A stretch of DNA of 64,000 nucleotides, taken from the NCBI RefSeq assembly GCF_022201045.2, contig NC_068557.1:31039501-31103500 (forward strand). Reading direction: 5' to 3'. Under the pieces are notes generated by a model that did not search any database, had not been told where the DNA came from, and saw only the letters and a list, made by a program, of their open reading frames with translations. Of the stretch, positions 36,524 to 48,505 are shown piece after piece (positions within the stretch are counted from its first letter, which is position 1; every line of letters begins with the position of its first letter). A program made the position numbers and the translations under genes. This DNA is from Citrus sinensis (lineage: Eukaryota; Streptophyta; Magnoliopsida; Sapindales; Rutaceae).

Positions 36524-39171
36524 TCAGGCTGGAAGCTGAAGTTTCGCATTGTTTTTCCAGCTGACAAAACAAAAGCAAAGTAGGAAATCCTGTTATATGA
36601 AATTTAAGTGCACACAACCTCCCCACCCACCCCCCCCCCCCCCCCCCCCCCCCACCCCCCAAAAAAAATATGTAGAAGCAAGAGTGCCAGTATGGCCAGG
36701 TATCCTTACCTGATGAAGTAGTAATAGAAGAAATCTGCATAAAGAGCTGTCTGGACAATGCCAGAGACGCAAGCTGAAAAACAACAATAGCAAGATGGAA
36801 ATCAGAATATTATATATACATAATACATATAGAACACTTTTCCAATCGGGGATCCCTAATTTTAATATGGTAGAATCACGCTAAAAGACAGAAAAACAGA
36901 CACTCCAATGCAGCATTAGTTACACAACAATTTTCTTTTCTCTTTGATTCATGATAAATTTTACCAATCCATCGACTAAAATGTGGTTCCGTGATATAGC
37001 GGTAGATCCAGTTGAGAATGTAGAAGGCACGATATGCTCTGCAGTTTAACATAAATGAAATGTAAGTACAAAGCAAAGTCCAAATTTCAGAGATGAAACA
37101 TATACAGTAAGAAGATAGGTTGTATGTCCAGATTCATGCATTCATCTCACAGTATGCACGGACAGACTGTTCTTTTCAACGGAAAAGCAAATGGGACATT
37201 AATGGTACAGTTGATCTCAAAGAATATTTATACAGTTGAACAAGGTGTCTACCTACATGAAAACTATGCTGGAAGCTAAACAAATGCAATAAAGAAGTCA
37301 CATAACAATAGTTGAGCATTTTCCACATACCAAAGTAAAATCTTGAAGATTTTGAAAAATATATAATCCAAATCTCTGTCTTCTGAAAATATCTTATTAA
37401 CTTAGCACTAAAAACCCTACCCTCATGCTGTAAGCAAGCTGGGTTTTTTACTACAATTCACACAACTTAGTTCTCCTAACATTATTGAACGGTGCACCTC
37501 AACAATTAGTAATGTATGGAATGCACCAGTAGAGGCAATATTTTATAACCTAATTAATTTGCATATCTGGAGTGGAATATTCCTATTCACCATGCTCAGA
37601 TAGGATTAATCTGAATTTCCTTTAAACAATAGAGATGTCCTCCCAGTGGAGAAAGAGCCTTCTCAATGCAAAGCTTCTACATGTATAAATACACACATAC
37701 ATACCCAAGAAAGAACACATATTGCCCCGTTAAATTGTCAACATTTCCGCTTCTCTGTAATAAGACTAACTGGGGAAGAATCGCAACCGCCTCCAAGTAT
37801 ATAGAAAATGCCCAGAAGATCTGCATTAAGCTTGCATCAAAACTAGTCACAAATCATTTAAGATTAAAAATGCACGGAAACAAAAATAATGTGAACAAGG
37901 AAATACTGATACTTGGTAACCAAGAACTAAGCAAAACAGTGAACAAATTTCCTCTCAAATAACTAGGAGTAATAAAATAGAAATAAAACATAATCAAAGA
38001 TATTCACTGATGCATAGTTGTTGCATGGTCATGATCGATGAATATCTGGTGTGCTTTGTGCAATATTTTCTATTTCTGTTCTGCATTCTCCAAAAACACT
38101 AGTTGTGCCTACATTTTTCTGTTTAACATGCATATGATTTATGAAATAATTACTTAAACAGATAACACAGACAACATAAATGTTCCCAAAAATTTCTCAC
38201 TCGTTTCCATCTATAACAGGGAATAACTAACAATGACTGCTTTCAAAAAAATTCTCTCAAACAAAACAGGACTAACAACAGTCCAAAAGGTTCTGATTGC
38301 TAATAGGTTTCACAAGTGAAATGGAAACTGAGCAAGTCACATCAAACACACATGTGATAAACAGCCTTCTCACCACAATCTAAAAAGAGGTCCAAGCAGG
38401 TACAGGACTTCCAAGTACAAGATTTGGAATTTACTTAACCATACCAGCAAAGCACAATAGATTAAATGCAAATATTTATACGCTTAATCAGACAAGCCTA
38501 TATTTCTCATCAATGCCAATACAATCAAGCAAATTTAACAATAAATCACCTCTTGAAATGTGAACTTCTCATTCAAAATCAGAGACAGCACAAAGCATGC
38601 CGCAATGAGGAAGTAATGGCGAAATGTGTCAAGCTCTTTGTCGTAAGTACGACGAACAGCTCGGTGCATCCTCATGCACCAAACAATCGCAAGAGAACTA
38701 GCAATGAATACTAGCTTCATCACAGTGTTGTAAACAGAGATGAAGTCTGTGAAGAGATCCAAGTACCGCGTCAAAAAGACCAGTGCGTAGAGCTCTTGAG
38801 TTTTCAACGAAATCCCTAAGTCGAACAAAGGAAAATAGATACAGAACAAATTCAGCTCATTTTTTGAGACTATGCTTACTTTCTCAAAAACCTAGCAACA
38901 GCGAACCCTAAGTTTTTATTTTAGCAAATGAAAGAACAACAATGAAATAATCAATCCTGAAAACACAAATGAGAAACAAATTTTCAGTTTCCGCAGTTTC
39001 TAGAACCTTAAGCTAATATTTCTCTATAGAAATCCCAGCGTGAAAATAGTACAAATGAAAATTATCCAAGTGATGCTTACCTGAGCAAGATTTGGTAGCG
39101 TAGATTTTGAGAAGCAGTACTAAAATACTGATCAAGTGAGTCATGTCACCGGCGAATCTGAAGATATTCAT
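36524..39171 (-). CDS. ERD2: ER lumen protein-retaining receptor (K/HDEL receptor, ERD2 type)
   Basis: Exons on the minus strand: 39171-39081, 38815-38550, 37820-37705, 37038-36965, 36773-36710, 36560-36524. All are GT-AG and the joined frame gives 215 residues, the exact family length. ERD2 cycles between Golgi and ER and retrieves soluble residents bearing C-terminal HDEL/KDEL. Family blocks in order: [101 protein letters not shown] and the C-terminal tail [12 protein letters not shown]. The protein is multi-pass and has no cleavable signal. Residue 112 is Asn (LILNEKFTF), where plant homologues I remember often have His; minor. The coding intron phases were checked by reading through each junction. 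Confidence 0.94.
36621..36660. repeat. Poly-C tract in the last ERD2 intron
   Basis: About 40 bp of near-pure C on the + strand (G on the coding strand), inside the intron between 36561 and 36709. It could form a G-quadruplex in the pre-mRNA, but its length is error-prone. Confidence 0.9.
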
Positions 39172-39324
39172 GGTTGCTAATTCAAACTTTCTATTTTTTT
39201 TATGTGAGAAAACAAAAAATGGAGATCGAACTTTTTTGATCCCTAATTTTGGTAAAAGAAAGAAACCAGAGAATGAATGGAGAGAAATGAAATGAATGAG
39301 GAGTACTCTTTTTCCTTTTCTTTA

Positions 39325-39343
39325 TATATATATATATATATAT
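39325..39343. repeat. (TA)n tract at the expected TATA position of ERD2
   Basis: About nine TA dinucleotides lie about 155 bp upstream of the ERD2-type ATG on its promoter side. I see no other TATA box nearby, so this microsatellite may serve as the TATA element. Confidence 0.6.
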
Positions 39344-39380
39344 AGAAAGTATTCTAATTGATTTCGTGAAGACTGTAGGC

Positions 39381-39388
39381 TGACGTGG
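39381..39388 (+). promoter_or_regulatory. UPRE-I-like element upstream of ERD2
   Basis: TGACGTGG matches the plant UPRE-I consensus recognised by bZIP60/bZIP28. It lies about 210 bp upstream of the ERD2-type start codon and just beyond the TA tract. A CCAAT word occurs farther out near 39526. Function inferred from sequence only. Confidence 0.55.
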
Positions 39389-39581
39389 CAGTTGGAACGG
39401 CTTTGGCCTCTACGGTGAGACCGCCAGGCCCATGGTCTGACACCATGGAGGGCGACGTTGGTAAGTTTTTGACCGACCGCAAGCAAATTGCAAATGTACG
39501 CACAAAATAACTAAACCACTTTCGCCCAATTTTTATTCATAAATTAAATGAATTTATAATCTATACACTTCTAATTTTCAG

Positions 39582-39623
<42 letters not shown>

Positions 39624-40319
39624 TATTGCCTTCAAAATCAAAAAAACCTATTAACTTCTGAAAGCAAATGTTTTTTTGTACGTTGAAATTTTTTTCTAGT
39701 ATTAATAAGATAAGTATGCGGCCATGAATTAAATCAATTGTACACCGTTATTATTATCCCTTTTAATGCAGCTCACAGTTAAATATAAAAAGATTAAAAA
39801 AAATCATATACGTTGATGTAGATTTTCGGTCAATCAATAATTAATTTAGGTGGGGGTGATATAATAAAGAGACGCCGAGAATTATCGTGATCTAACCTTT
39901 AACTTATGTTCACAGATGGCGAAAATCAATTTTTTATTAACATCGTAATTACAATTTTATTTTCCCTTTCTTTCTACTTTTCCAGTGTTTGTCCTCACAC
40001 TAAGAGGGACCTTTGCTTTTATAGCCCTCTACAAATAAAATTCATTTCTCACTTAAATTTATCCTAATTCTCCTCTATTTTTTAGGATTTGAATGATAAG
40101 ATATTCTTTATTTTTTCATTAATCCTATCTGTATCAAGCTTTATCTAATTTACTTTTGGACTAAGTAACATCCTTCTATCGTTGACTTTTATTTAATGAG
40201 GCTTGATTCAACAATTACTTCTCTACTTGGACTTAGTCTTTCTGTGTGATCCATGATCTAAAACTAGATTAAGGGTCCCCATAAGGTTACAGTTCATGAC
40301 TTATTTTGTTATGGGCATG
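39389..40319. other. Intergenic region, no gene recognised
   Basis: Distal ERD2-type promoter, an (AAT)n microsatellite at 39582-39623, and AT-rich DNA. Nothing coding seen. Confidence 0.6.
39582..39623. repeat. (AAT)n microsatellite
   Basis: About 14 trinucleotide units without interruption. Confidence 0.95.
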
Positions 40320-40640
40320 GCTCCTAGTCCACACACTTTGAGAGCGTGATTTCTGTAGCATAGTTTCTACTTCCTAAGAGTACGACTCTTGTTCCTCACT
40401 CTTTGGGAGCATGGTTTCTACTTCATGGGGATCATGCTGCCAATTCTTGGGGAGTGTGCTCTCTATTTTTGAGGAGCATGATTTTTGCTCTTTGGGGAGT
40501 ATGACTTCTACTCTTCATTATCGGGGAGCGTGCTCTCTATTTTTTAAGAGCATGCCTTCTGCTCCTTAAGGGAATATGACGCATACTCCTTATTCTTGGG
40601 AAGTGTGCTCTTTGCTCTTGAAGAGCATGACTTTTTAACT
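40320..40640. repeat. Degenerate short tandem repeat array
   Basis: A motif of the form GGGGAG(C/T)(G/A)TG(C/A)TCTCTATTTTT, alternating with GAGCATG.(T/C)TT(T/C)TGCTC, recurs about six to eight times (for example 'ggggagtgtgctctctattt', 'ggggagcgtgctctctattt', 'gggaagtgtgctctttgctc'). Units are unequal and diverged. No open frame spans the array. Confidence 0.6.
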
Positions 40641-41110
40641 TCTTCGCAAACCTTTGTTGATTTTTTACATATTTTGTATAACAATTGAAACCAAACAACT
40701 GTAACTGCTCCAAGGTTGCAGCAAGAAATTTTATTTCCAGCTTTCACTCATGAGACTTCTTGTCCACAATCTGCAAGCTCTCACTCTACATCCACTAATG
40801 CTTTTATGCCCAGACTTTTTCTAGTAGATTCTAGCCAATAAAATCTGACCTTATTTGAAGGTTTACAGAACTTCACTTGGGAAGATCCTTCTCAAGCACA
40901 TTTGAACTCTTTTGTTCAATCTTGGCCTTAAAATATCTCTGCTGATAACGTGAAGGAAATTGAGAGCTCTGATCTTGTTGATGCCATGCTTGCCAATGTT
41001 TATAAGGTATTATATACAATATTGTTTTTATGTTGCCGTTACTAGTATAAGATTGGATCCTAACTGCAGTCATCTTCTTGTAGCTTGGTTGTGTTATTCA
41101 AATATAAAAG

Positions 41111-41272
41111 AAAAAGATTAAATCCTTGACGTTGGAGATGAATGCTTCGCTTGAGTCAGGCCAAGCTTCTAAGAAAATGATTGATGAGCTGGAAAAGTGT
41201 TTAAGCGAAGAGAAAGCTCTCGTGGCCCAACTGAAATTGAATCGTAATACTACAAGAGAAAAATTAGCTTAA
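41111..41272 (+). pseudogene. Coiled-coil coding remnant, probably transposon-derived
   Basis: A 53-codon frame ending in TAA reads as a heptad-like coiled coil (KKIKSLTLEMNASLESGQAS, then KKMIDELEKCLSEEKALVAQ). Upstream, 40950-41007 encodes a second plausible exon (ADNVKEIESSDLVDAMLANV) ending at a GTATT donor. The codon pattern looks once-coding but there is no start, promoter or complete frame. Similar coiled coils occur in plant retrotransposon gag-like and transposon proteins; that is a guess. Confidence 0.35.
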
Positions 41273-41859
41273 TTTTAGTCCCAAGTTCAAGAGAGTTGGA
41301 TAATTATTTAAATTTTTTAATGTCATACCAAATATTGGGGCAAAGTTGTGTTGGGACACAATTAAGGTAGATCAGCATATACCTCAATAAATATAGAAAC
41401 ATGTCCAAATTGTACAGTATCTTCTCTTCATTGTATATTTTTTACTTGATGGAATATCCAAGATGAATTGAAATTGGAACAAAAAAAAAAATGAGGATTT
41501 GAGTGAAAAAGGCAGAAATTTACAGAGACTGCTTGAGATGAGAAAGAGAAGATGATAATAAAAGACAAAAAAGAGCTGAGAGAAAAGGTGGAGTCGCGAG
41601 TCCCAGTCGGCAGTCGCGCTAATAAGGGGAAGTTTCAGAAGAAGAAGACTGACTATTTATGATATGCATCAATCAATAATCAACTACATGTTACTTAAAC
41701 CTCCACTCCATCTACGCATTTTTCATTTTCATTTTTACCTACAAAACAATCACATCACGACTTCTCGTCTCTTCTCTCCTCTTTTCCTCACAAAATCAAA
41801 TCTTGTTTTCATTATTCTGTCTAAATAAAGATTAGTCAACTTGGATTTGATCTCTCTAA

Positions 41860-44013
41860 ATGGGCTGTAACTTTTTGTTCCCAATTTTTTGCGAATATGA
41901 TTTCGTGGCATTAAGGTGTCAATCTAGTACGGCCCTAACTTTACGGTATATATGTCGTGATACTGCTGCTTGTATATTTTTTGTATTTTCTTTCATAACA
42001 TTATTAAGTTTGGGCTTTTTTTTTTTTTTGGTGATTGAATTTTTGATCTTCTGACCATTGCTTGGATATGATTCATTGATTAGTATTTTTCTTTCACACA
42101 ATTAATTACCTTGAAACATTTGGGGACAATGCATATACGAATTTCCTTTAATATCTGAATGAGAGTATTGAGACTGAAATGAAGATGAGTGCTTTTGAGA
42201 AAAGAACAACCTCTGAAGTTGATCAAAAATCTATTGTCAATTAAGCAAATGTAGAAGACAACATTGGATAATCAACCACGTTATGCATTTTGTGATATGC
42301 ATCTTGATTCTGGTTAAAACTAGTTGAGTGAGTGCGATGGTATGGCGGTTTTTGCACAAACGGAGGGTCCAATGAAGATCCAGAAGCCAAAACCTTGAAA
42401 GCATTCTGAGCCCTGAGCCGATTACAAGGGAACAACTCATGCAGATGCGTGATGAATTTTGGGACACTGCTATGCTTTCCCATACTAATCCACTGCTAAT
42501 AACTTTTATTACTGAGGATATATTGAGGTACTGCTACACCGTACATGTAGCAATTTTAAACAAGTTTGAGTCTTTAGCGTCCAACTTTCGTAAAACTATT
42601 TGTACTCGTAATTCGAGTTAAAATTTATCAATCTGATTAATGACAGGTATGCAACAAACTTTAGTAATATATGAATTTATTCATTGTCGAGATAGCGTTC
42701 TGTAGCATTGTTTTCTTTGATATTTATAGTGGGAAAATGTCAGCAGTTGCAGGACTTTAAGAAATCTCAAACTACTTGCTACAAGGGCCAAGATGAGTGG
42801 GGTTCGCATTGCCACTTTGTTAACTTGTAAAAATAGACTTTGATTATATATCTTTTGGCTTGACTATGGGACTCGGTTTCTTGGTCGCCTTGGTGAGATA
42901 AATATACAGCACTAACTTGACAAAATTCTACTATGAAACGTACCTAGAATCAAGCTACTGTCAGTTAATCAACAACACAAATACAAAGTAAACTGATTTC
43001 ATTTTGATCAGCATAATTTTTCATACCCAGTTTTGGAGATATTTATTCTTCTATGCAATTTTGTTTCATTATTTTCAGTTTACATTCTCATGGAATTATT
43101 CGGCAGAGTCCAGCCATTTGCTTTTACACGTGATTGCTGATTGCACATTTGCAAACTGAAAGATTTTGCTAACGTAACTCCGATGAGTAATGATATAGCC
43201 ACAAACTTTTGTACAAATTTATTTTATACAAACTGACGTATCATTAATTTATTGGTTGAATGAAAATATAAAATAATAAAAATAAACCATGTGGGCCAAG
43301 TGATATTTAATTCAATCAATTTTATCGTGCAACGTCAGTTTGTACAAGAGTTTGTGGCTATATCATTACTCAACTCGGATACATGAATTCGACAGTTTTA
43401 TTTGTGGGTTTAGAACTTGGATGCATGACTACAAAAATGTGTACATTCATTGGCCAATCAGAGTGCTTCACCGTATTGTACCTTAACTAGATCTCAAATG
43501 TAGAAACATAATTCAGCATCTTTCTCATTATGACTGTCTGTTCTCAATAATACCCTTTCCACGTTAATGAAGGTTTACCTCTTTGACGAGAAATGTGAGG
43601 AGGAATCTCTGATTGTAAGATATCAATACACATAGAAGTATCTGTGTGAATTAAATAAAGGGAAAAAAGTCTACATCTCAAGCTTTTTGAGTTCTTGTCA
43701 CAGATATGGGATGCACTTCGAGCCGCTGCTGTAGCTGATTTAACCCTTGCATAAGCAATTGTTGATAGTGCTGGTGTGATTATTCAGTGTAACGATTTGA
43801 TAATATGCTATGATGAGAGAGATGGCTAATCTTTCCATCCTTGACCCAATTTCGCTATCTTTCTTTTATGTTGTTTTTGGGACCGATTCTTATGGCATGA
43901 TTACTTTCCTCCTAGAGAGTTCCATCCTAAACATGATTTCTGTTGCAGGTGCGAAGTATGAACTACCGAAGTATGTCTTGAGTGAGCCCACCAATCTGAT
44001 TCGGGATAATTGA
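41860..44013 (+). pseudogene. Decayed DC-UbP/UBTD-like gene with introns retained
   Basis: Pieces of a plant ubiquitin-domain-containing protein (DC-UbP, UBTD1/2 N-domain type, normally about 115 residues) occur in order. A start MGC is at 41860. The exon 2 match covers KIxKPKP-KH-EPITREQLMQM and RDEFWDTA (about 42374-42471). The exon 3 match IWDALRAAAVADLTLA, then AIVDSAGVI and ICYDER, covers about 43706-43821 behind an acceptor TCACAG. Exon 4 GAKYELPKYVLSEPTNLIRDN follows acceptor TTGCAG and ends at TGA 44013. Lesions: the conserved Trp codon is TGA; CTGAGCC is tandemly duplicated in exon 2 (7-bp frameshift); the end of exon 2 (PHYGGRKE) is missing; a Gln codon in exon 3 is TAA; the exon 3 donor GT is AT. 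Retained introns mean a DNA-level duplicate, not a retrocopy. Confidence 0.8.
43185..43371. mobile_element. 187-bp MITE inside the pseudogene
   Basis: Terminal inverted repeats are GAGTAATGATATAGCCACAA at the left and the same 20 bases reverse-complemented at the right, continuing as ACT(T/C)TTGTACAAA. CAAACTGACGT is repeated on both arms. It lies in the presumed intron between pseudogene exons 2 and 3. No clear TSD was found, so the superfamily is unassigned. The near-perfect outer arms suggest a fairly young copy. Confidence 0.75.
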
Positions 44014-47000
44014 CCATATACAGTAAAGAAATACAACGCTTCATTTACAATGTAAATCTTGTAAATTGATCTATCATCCTTTGGTTCTGAAATATAATGC
44101 CGGTTTTGAAATCTAATTCCGGTTAATGTCAGTTGAAGTATCTAACGTTTTAGAAGGAATTTGTGGCATAACGATTCCCATCAATGGAAACTCTTTTTGT
44201 TAATGTGTTAGTTACAAAAGTGAACTTATTTATGTCTAAGGGGTAAGTTTAATATGACTTCAGTACAACCTTGCTTGAAAATCAACAATAAATGGGTTCC
44301 TTGATTCCCTAACTTGACTGCAATCACTGAACTGATGGTTGCCTGTGACGTTTATCCCAGACCTTGTTTATCCCAGTCTCCCAGACCTTGAGGCCTACTT
44401 TAGCCACAGACTTCTTCCACCCCATGATAATTGCAAACTCTATCTCCGCATATTTCCAATTCAATTTGTCATGATGTTCAAGGCAATACAGATTGGGCAT
44501 AGATTTGTAAATTGTTTCAGATATCAATATGTACCCAGTTCATTATTACATGAAAGCCTAGTAAAATTTGTCTTTTGGGTTAGATTGATGAAAGGGCTCT
44601 GTCCAAGAAGCCATATAATCTAATTTTATGGCCCAAAATTGCATCCACGAGTTGGTTTCGGTTGAATTTGCCTTTTGATGCTGTCATTTCTATTCTTCGC
44701 ATATTTATTGTTAGTTATAGCCTTATAGGCATCTTTTTAAGACCCTTTTAAATTAAATTGCATGAGTCCATGAGGGCTGCACATCACCACACCAACCTGG
44801 CGGCCAAGCCATGTCCGCTTATCTATGATTCTAAACGCCGCAAAGAATCACATTATCATGTGATTTAAGTAGCTGAAGCTAACCTAGTCAATGAAAATAA
44901 ATACTAGCCAAGCAAAGCAACCGGTTGTGCTTTCTATCAAAGATCAGTGATTGCATTATCCCCAAAAGGTGAAGAAATAAATAACAGATTGGACCACATA
45001 ACCATAGTACCACATAACCATAGTATTGTCCCTTGGGAACTAGACATAATGGACCTTTTCCAATGAATTAAAATTATGCTCTCCACTCTTCATTTGAAGG
45101 TGCAAATAAATTAAGTCTGGAATCTCACTACAAGGTCAGCTTGCTGCATTGGATTCTTGTTTATATTAATTTACTTAATATATTAATCCCATAAGCTGCT
45201 CAAGTTGGCCGTTGGCCCTCCGGTCAAAGAAAGATTTGACATCTATCTTTTTATCTTTATGTGATTTCCGTCTCTTGTTGTGAAGATCATTATGCACTTG
45301 TTAATTAATTGATTAAAAGCTGCTTTTAACTTTAATAAAGCAGCTTAGGCATAGCAATAAGGTGCGTTTGGCTTCGTTTCATTTTTAGTTTCACGTGCAG
45401 AAGAGTAGAATGAACCCTTTTATTTGCATGACCCAATAATCATTTTCAACTTTCAAAGGAAAAAAGAGAAAAAAAAAGGCACAAAAGCACTTGAATTTCA
45501 TGCGGGTATATTGAATGACATGCCTTTTATATATTACTGGTGTGCATTGATGACGTGCAAAGAGCTACAAATTAATGGTCGAAAATGATTATTAGAAAAT
45601 GGAAACAAGAAAAGAGGTGAACAAAATTGTTTCCATTGATTTGTAGATCTTGATGTCGTGCTTCATCTAATTAAAATGTCATCAATCTTAAAGGACAAAA
45701 TCAAGAGCTCATCAAAACGGTTTGCCAATTGGGCAAGCAATTAATTTAAAGAACCAACCAACCATCTTTATGAGAGGTGACAGGCACATAAAATGTTAGT
45801 ATGTATATTACGTAGCAAATGCTGATTCGTAATCGTACGAAGAGAAAATCCCAGTCACCGAAAATGACATTCCCATTAAATTGGCTTTTCTGCTGATTAG
45901 AGAATGAAAGAGAATATTAGCCTCAAGAGAATTGACAGGAGTAAAGAGACAGTGAGAGTGGCAGTAAAGCCCCAGAGGGTAAGTTTTAATGTTGATGTTT
46001 GTAGCATTGCGTGCATTATGATTTTAGTTTGGATGTCTCGGCGGTTCCCTACTAGCTATTTGCTAAGTTAAATACAATTGACTCGCTTACTAACATACAT
46101 CGTGTTTAAAAGGAGCTAAGGCCATTTTTTTCTGGGCTTATAAAGATAATGTGTTGCGTGTGTATTTATCACAACAAGGGTTAAGTTTTTAATTATGTTT
46201 ATCATTAGTTACGCGACGGAATTATAGCTTCGAAACCACCCAAATTTAGTGTCATCTTCTTCTTTATCCTTATGATATTTGGAAATTAATTTTTAAGCAT
46301 ATGGTATGATCTGAAAGAATTTTAGAAAGTAGAAATTGTTTGAAATTTTTATTTATTATCTGATCCCAAGTACAGGAAGTAAGAATCATTATTCATCGAT
46401 GCAATGCTTCTCTGTTAGGTATAGTGCCAACAGCAACAGCAGTAGCAGGTAGCTGCTGAATTATTATTTATCCTGTTATAAATAACCCATGAATGCATGC
46501 CCATCACTTTCTCCTGGCGGTGCGATATATATGGAGGCAACAGAGTTTACGTGGTCCATATGCGATGTCTGTTGAGCTTTTTTTTTTTTAATTTCGAATG
46601 AGAATCCAAGGAGATTCACATGCATTTCATGTATTTGCAACACTTTTTTTTTTCTTTTTTCTAAACGAATAGTAAACATTTAATTAAAGGTCAAATACGA
46701 TACTATCATAAAAATGGGAAATACAATATCAGAATAGGCTTAAATATAATAAACTTTGCTCAGGTACAAAATTTTTCCCACTTGTTTGTCACGTGCTGCA
46801 TCGACGCGTAATACTTTTTATACAACTATTTGGGTATTCATGACGCTGAAGCTAAAGTAAGAACCCATTTATTTCTTTATATATAAATACAAAAATGCAT
46901 ACATCTAGGAGATGCTTTGTGCAAGATTTGGGATTTTGGATGTACACAATTTTAGTTTTTGCGTACAAATCTAATGTGACAAAGTAGCAGATTGGATAAT

Positions 47001-48081
47001 ATTGTCTATATCATTGCGAGATCTCAGCTAGTTTTAACGTGAGAAAGGAGGACCACAATCAGCCATTAAAGTTTCTTATTTGATATATGTTTTTTTTTTT
47101 TTCCTTGCGTGAATAACAGTACGTTTTAAAGTGTGAAATTGAGTTTATTTTATTTATTTTTTACTTATAGCATAATGACAATTCAATTATCTCTTCACTC
47201 ATGTGAATGTAGTTCAAACTCTGGAGTTAATTCCACTATGAAGTTAACGAACGCGATATACTGATCCGAGTTAGAGTCAAAGTGGGAAAACAGAGAAGCA
47301 TCATTAGAATCAGAAACATGATTCATCAGGTATCTTTGAAAATTGGTCAACCAGTCATCATTCTGAAAATTTCATGAGGGTCTAATGGAGAAGCCCCGCA
47401 CGTGACTGTGACGATGATTGTTGATCCCTCGGTAAGTAGTCTTTTCTCGTCCAATCCAAACGCAATTAGGAGTATGATGATATTGATAGGATCCTTGATG
47501 AATGAGAATGATGATGGTGTGGTGCATAATTTGTTGGTATCAGTAATGCACCGAGACTGAGCTGCCCCCGAACCCCACACATTGATAGTTAAAGTTGATT
47601 TTAATTCCTCAGCTACGGGAGGTCATATTTGGTATTGTAAAATTTTAGTACTACAATGAAACTTCTTGCTCAGTCGAGTCGAGATCATTACCATATCCAT
47701 ATGATCTTGGATTTAGGAGCACAATTTTTTTTTTCTTTTAAATCCTTTATATTTTTTTAAAACAACATTTCAGTTCCTCTTTCGGGTATTTTTTATCATT
47801 CAAATTTGATTCCAAAACCAACATTAATAGAGCAATGCCAACCTAAATTACTATAAATTATAACAGAATTCTTAAGATGTAAAAACATTTTCCTTTTTAA
47901 ATTAAATAATCTGATGATTACTAATTAGTTCATTTTAGAGAAAATGAAAATAAGAGATTTAGGTGGTTCATAGTATTAATCTGGTTCAAGATTCTATACT
48001 TTATTATATAATTTGATAGCTTTTCGGTTATTATATTTTATTAGTTTTTTTAAACTTTTATAAATTAAGATCTTAAATTAA

Positions 48082-48123
<42 letters not shown>

Positions 48124-48208
48124 CACATATAATATATAGTCTTTTTATAGTGTGGACACCTTTATTTTTAAGAATATAAGTAGATATATGTATATCTATA
48201 CATATATA

Positions 48209-48245
<37 letters not shown>

Positions 48246-48505
48246 GGTAAAAATATTTTGAATGGATCCTCACTCAGTCACATGCGGTTTTATTTTCCCC
48301 GTAGTTGCTAGTTTCTGTCCTGAAAGTCCATTCAAAAGCCTGTACTATATAAAACGGCAAAAATTCAAACGGGATGCACTTTTTGGTCCCCTTTCAAAAT
48401 CCAAAAGAAAAATAATAATAGAAAAATACATGCGACAATTTCTTAGTAATTTTTCTACTCTAAAAAAAAGGCCCAAAAAAAGAAAAATCCTAAATTGTAA
48501 GAAAA
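44014..48505. other. Intergenic region of about 4.5 kb, no gene recognised
   Basis: AT-rich DNA. Contains a 17-bp tandem word (CCACATAACCATAGTA) at 44995-45027 and TA/TG microsatellites at 48084-48244. Frames at 44324-44623 and 47347-47580 lack motifs; the latter keeps a 77-codon frame on the minus strand, but I recognise no family. Confidence 0.55.
48084..48244. repeat. Two (TA)n microsatellites
   Basis: TA repeats at 48084-48119 and TG/TA repeats at 48200-48244, separated by AT-rich DNA; about 1.3 kb upstream of the STICHEL-like start codon. Confidence 0.9.

Noticed and set aside
36468..36793. Gly-rich minus-strand frames
   Set aside because: Glycines come from the poly-C tract in an ERD2 intron; flanking sequence is the real ERD2 exons in another frame.
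45930..46470. Possible miR156-like precursor
   Set aside because: A TGACAG...GAGAGT-like stretch is present but no matching arm or hairpin was found.
47347..47580. 77-codon minus-strand frame
   Set aside because: Open but isolated, no motif, and no promoter or splice context that I can see.
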